Below, piece by piece: positions 4,417-5,198 of a DNA stretch of 5,198 nucleotides. The translations under genes and the position numbers were made by a program. How positions within the stretch are numbered: position 1 is the first letter of the stretch; the number at the start of each line of letters is the position of its first letter. The notes beneath the pieces are model-generated. The model was not told where the DNA came from. It saw only the letters and a program-made list of their open reading frames with translations, and did no database searches. Origin of the DNA: Planctomycetota bacterium (GTDB lineage: Bacteria; Planctomycetota; Planctomycetia; Pirellulales; Thermoguttaceae); NCBI GenBank assembly GCA_018897395.1, contig JAHIKV010000084.1, forward strand, positions 1-5,198, read 5' to 3'.

Positions 4417-5198
4417 ATGACGGTTGCACCCGACTACCACAGTGAACTCTACGAGTTGGCCGGCGCCCAATGCGAGGGCGCGATGATGGCCGATCAGGCC
4501 GCCCGGCTCGAGGAGTTGGTGCTCGGCGACGGCCGATTGCGGCGGCAGTACATCCTCTATATGCAAGTCCATGCTTATGCCGAAAAAAACGCGGGACGCG
4601 GGGCGAGGGGCGAGGGACGAAGGATGGCCGGTTCACCGGCCATCGACCTCTCCGTTTCCGCTGGAGTGGCAGTTGAACTGCCGCTCCAACTCGATCTCGA
4701 ACCTCAAATCCCCAATCCACCCTTCCCCTTACTATCCACTACCCACTACCCACTACCCGCTGACTTTGTAGGCAGTTGGGCGTTCGCCTGCATGGTCGCA
4801 ACGGTAATCGTGGGCGCGATGCTGCTGGTGTTCTGGGCCATCGAAGTCACCCATTACCAACATATCGCCGAGGCGCCATCGCAGTCGGTCCCGTCGGACG
4901 CCAGGCCGGAGATGGTGTTCGTCGGCCGCATCACCGGCATGGTAGACGTGAAATGGTCCGACGCCACGACCGCCGCCGTCACGTCTTATGTGGCCTTGGG
5001 ACGCAAATACGCCCTGGCCTCCGGCCTGATGGAAATCACCTACGACACCGGCGCAAAGGTCATCCTCCAAGGCCCCTGCACCTACGAGGCCGAATCCACC
5101 AGCGGCGGCTACCTTTCGTTAGGCAAATTGACGGCGAAGGTAGAGGCGGTTGAAGGAAAAGGTTCAAGGTCCAAGGTTCAAGGTTCAAGGTCTGCTTC
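4417..5198 (+). CDS. FecR-like single-pass membrane protein, probable sigma-factor partner (3' end outside window)
   Basis: The frame is open for 260 codons and runs off the window edge, so a stop-to-stop search misses it. Residues 1-55 form a helical cytoplasmic part (ELYELAGAQCEG ... LRRQYILYMQVHAYAE) like the N-termini of planctomycete anti-sigma or FecR proteins. One membrane helix lies at about 119-142 (SWAFACMVATVIVGAMLLVFWAI). Residues 168-243 are a FecR-like domain, with MVDVKWSD, LGRKYALASGLMEITYDTG, VILQGPCTYEAES and GYLSLGKLTAKV. Proteins of this layout usually continue with a TPTA..TDLGTEF-like block and sometimes a LamG domain. By position after the sigma factor it probably binds or regulates it from the membrane; this is inference. 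CGGAG (4404-4408), eight bases before the ATG, supports the start. Three 7-bp repeat arrays lie in the linkers at residues 59-68, 105-114 and 248-259. Confidence 0.85.
   Translation, partial: MTVAPDYHSELYELAGAQCEGAMMADQAARLEELVLGDGRLRRQYILYMQVHAYAEKNAGRGARGEGRRMAGSPAIDLSVSAGVAVELPLQLDLEPQIPNPPFPLLSTTHYPLPADFVGSWAFACMVATVIVGAMLLVFWAIEVTHYQHIAEAPSQSVPSDARPEMVFVGRITGMVDVKWSDATTAAVTSYVALGRKYALASGLMEITYDTGAKVILQGPCTYEAESTSGGYLSLGKLTAKVEAVEGKGSRSKVQGSRSA
4593..4620 (+). repeat. Heptamer array 1, GGGRCGM x4, inside the FecR-like gene
   Basis: Four adjacent 7-mers: GGGACGC, GGGGCGA, GGGGCGA, GGGACGA. They encode a glycine- and arginine-rich linker (about residues 59-68) just after the N-terminal domain. 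Short heptamer repeats of this style are known from cyanobacteria and, as I recall, planctomycetes. Confidence 0.75.
4729..4756 (+). repeat. Heptamer array 2, CCACTAC x3-4, inside the FecR-like gene
   Basis: Three perfect CCACTAC units (4736-4756) follow one degenerate unit, TTACTAT (4729-4735). Looser 7-base phrasing (CCTCAAA, TCCCCAA, TCCACCC) extends upstream to about 4700. The array encodes the LSTTHYPLP stretch (about residues 105-114) right before the membrane helix. Confidence 0.8.
5159..5193 (+). repeat. Heptamer array 3, AAGGTTC x5, inside the FecR-like gene
   Basis: Five adjacent 7-mers: AAGGTTC, AAGGTCC, AAGGTTC, AAGGTTC, AAGGTCT. They encode GSRSKVQGSRS-type sequence (about residues 248-259) after the GKLTAKVE segment of the FecR-like domain. 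The array ends five bases before the window edge. Confidence 0.8.

Noticed and set aside
4292..4720. 142-codon minus-strand frame
   Set aside because: It is very arginine- and proline-rich, antisense to the sigma factor end and the FecR-like gene, and crosses heptamer array 1.
4776..5153. 125-codon plus-strand frame
   Set aside because: It is a different frame of the FecR-like gene. The 4417 frame explains the region with a membrane helix and FecR-like motifs.

Overview
The window looks like a chromosomal piece of a planctomycete, most likely of the Pirellula/Rhodopirellula type. The strongest sign is at the right end: a short ECF sigma factor of the kind annotated as the Rhodopirellula/Verrucomicrobium family, followed 40 nt later by a single-pass membrane protein with a FecR-like domain. 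This pairing is typical of Planctomycetes. Several short repeat types that I recall as scattered through the intergenic DNA of such genomes fit the same picture. The assignment comes from recognised patterns, not from a database search.

Layout. Positions 1-886 hold no convincing gene. They are a patchwork of palindromes and hairpins: a nested inverted repeat at 114-171, a tandem palindrome at 535-574, a CCC/GGG hairpin at 692-712 and a GC hairpin at 763-782. Positions 887-3255 hold a two-gene cassette on the plus strand: a DNA methyltransferase (DPFAG and TSPPY motifs) and, 23 nt later, a protein with a PD-(D/E)xK-like core, read as its partner restriction endonuclease. Together they look like a compact Type II restriction-modification system of unknown specificity. 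No controller (C) protein or Vsr gene is seen. Positions 3256-3836 are again non-coding, with a 142-bp element bounded by 25-bp inverted repeats and an operator-like AGCATAAC/GTTATGCT cluster. Positions 3837-4376 are the sigma factor. From 4417 to the window edge runs its probable anti-sigma or membrane partner, still open at 5198.

How the genes work together. The methyltransferase would mark host DNA at the site that the endonuclease cuts in unmarked DNA. The sampled stretches of this cassette are less GC-rich than the sigma-factor region (about 45% against about 62% in single 60-base samples), and repeat elements lie on both sides, which suggests acquisition by transfer. The sigma factor and the FecR-like protein probably form one signalling unit.

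The most unusual feature is in the FecR-like gene. It carries three unrelated 7-bp tandem repeat arrays (GGGRCGM, CCACTAC, AAGGTTC), each in a linker or boundary position of the protein and all in open frame. Because 7 is not a multiple of 3, gain or loss of one unit would shift the frame. I found no CRISPR array, tRNA, rRNA or transposase gene.
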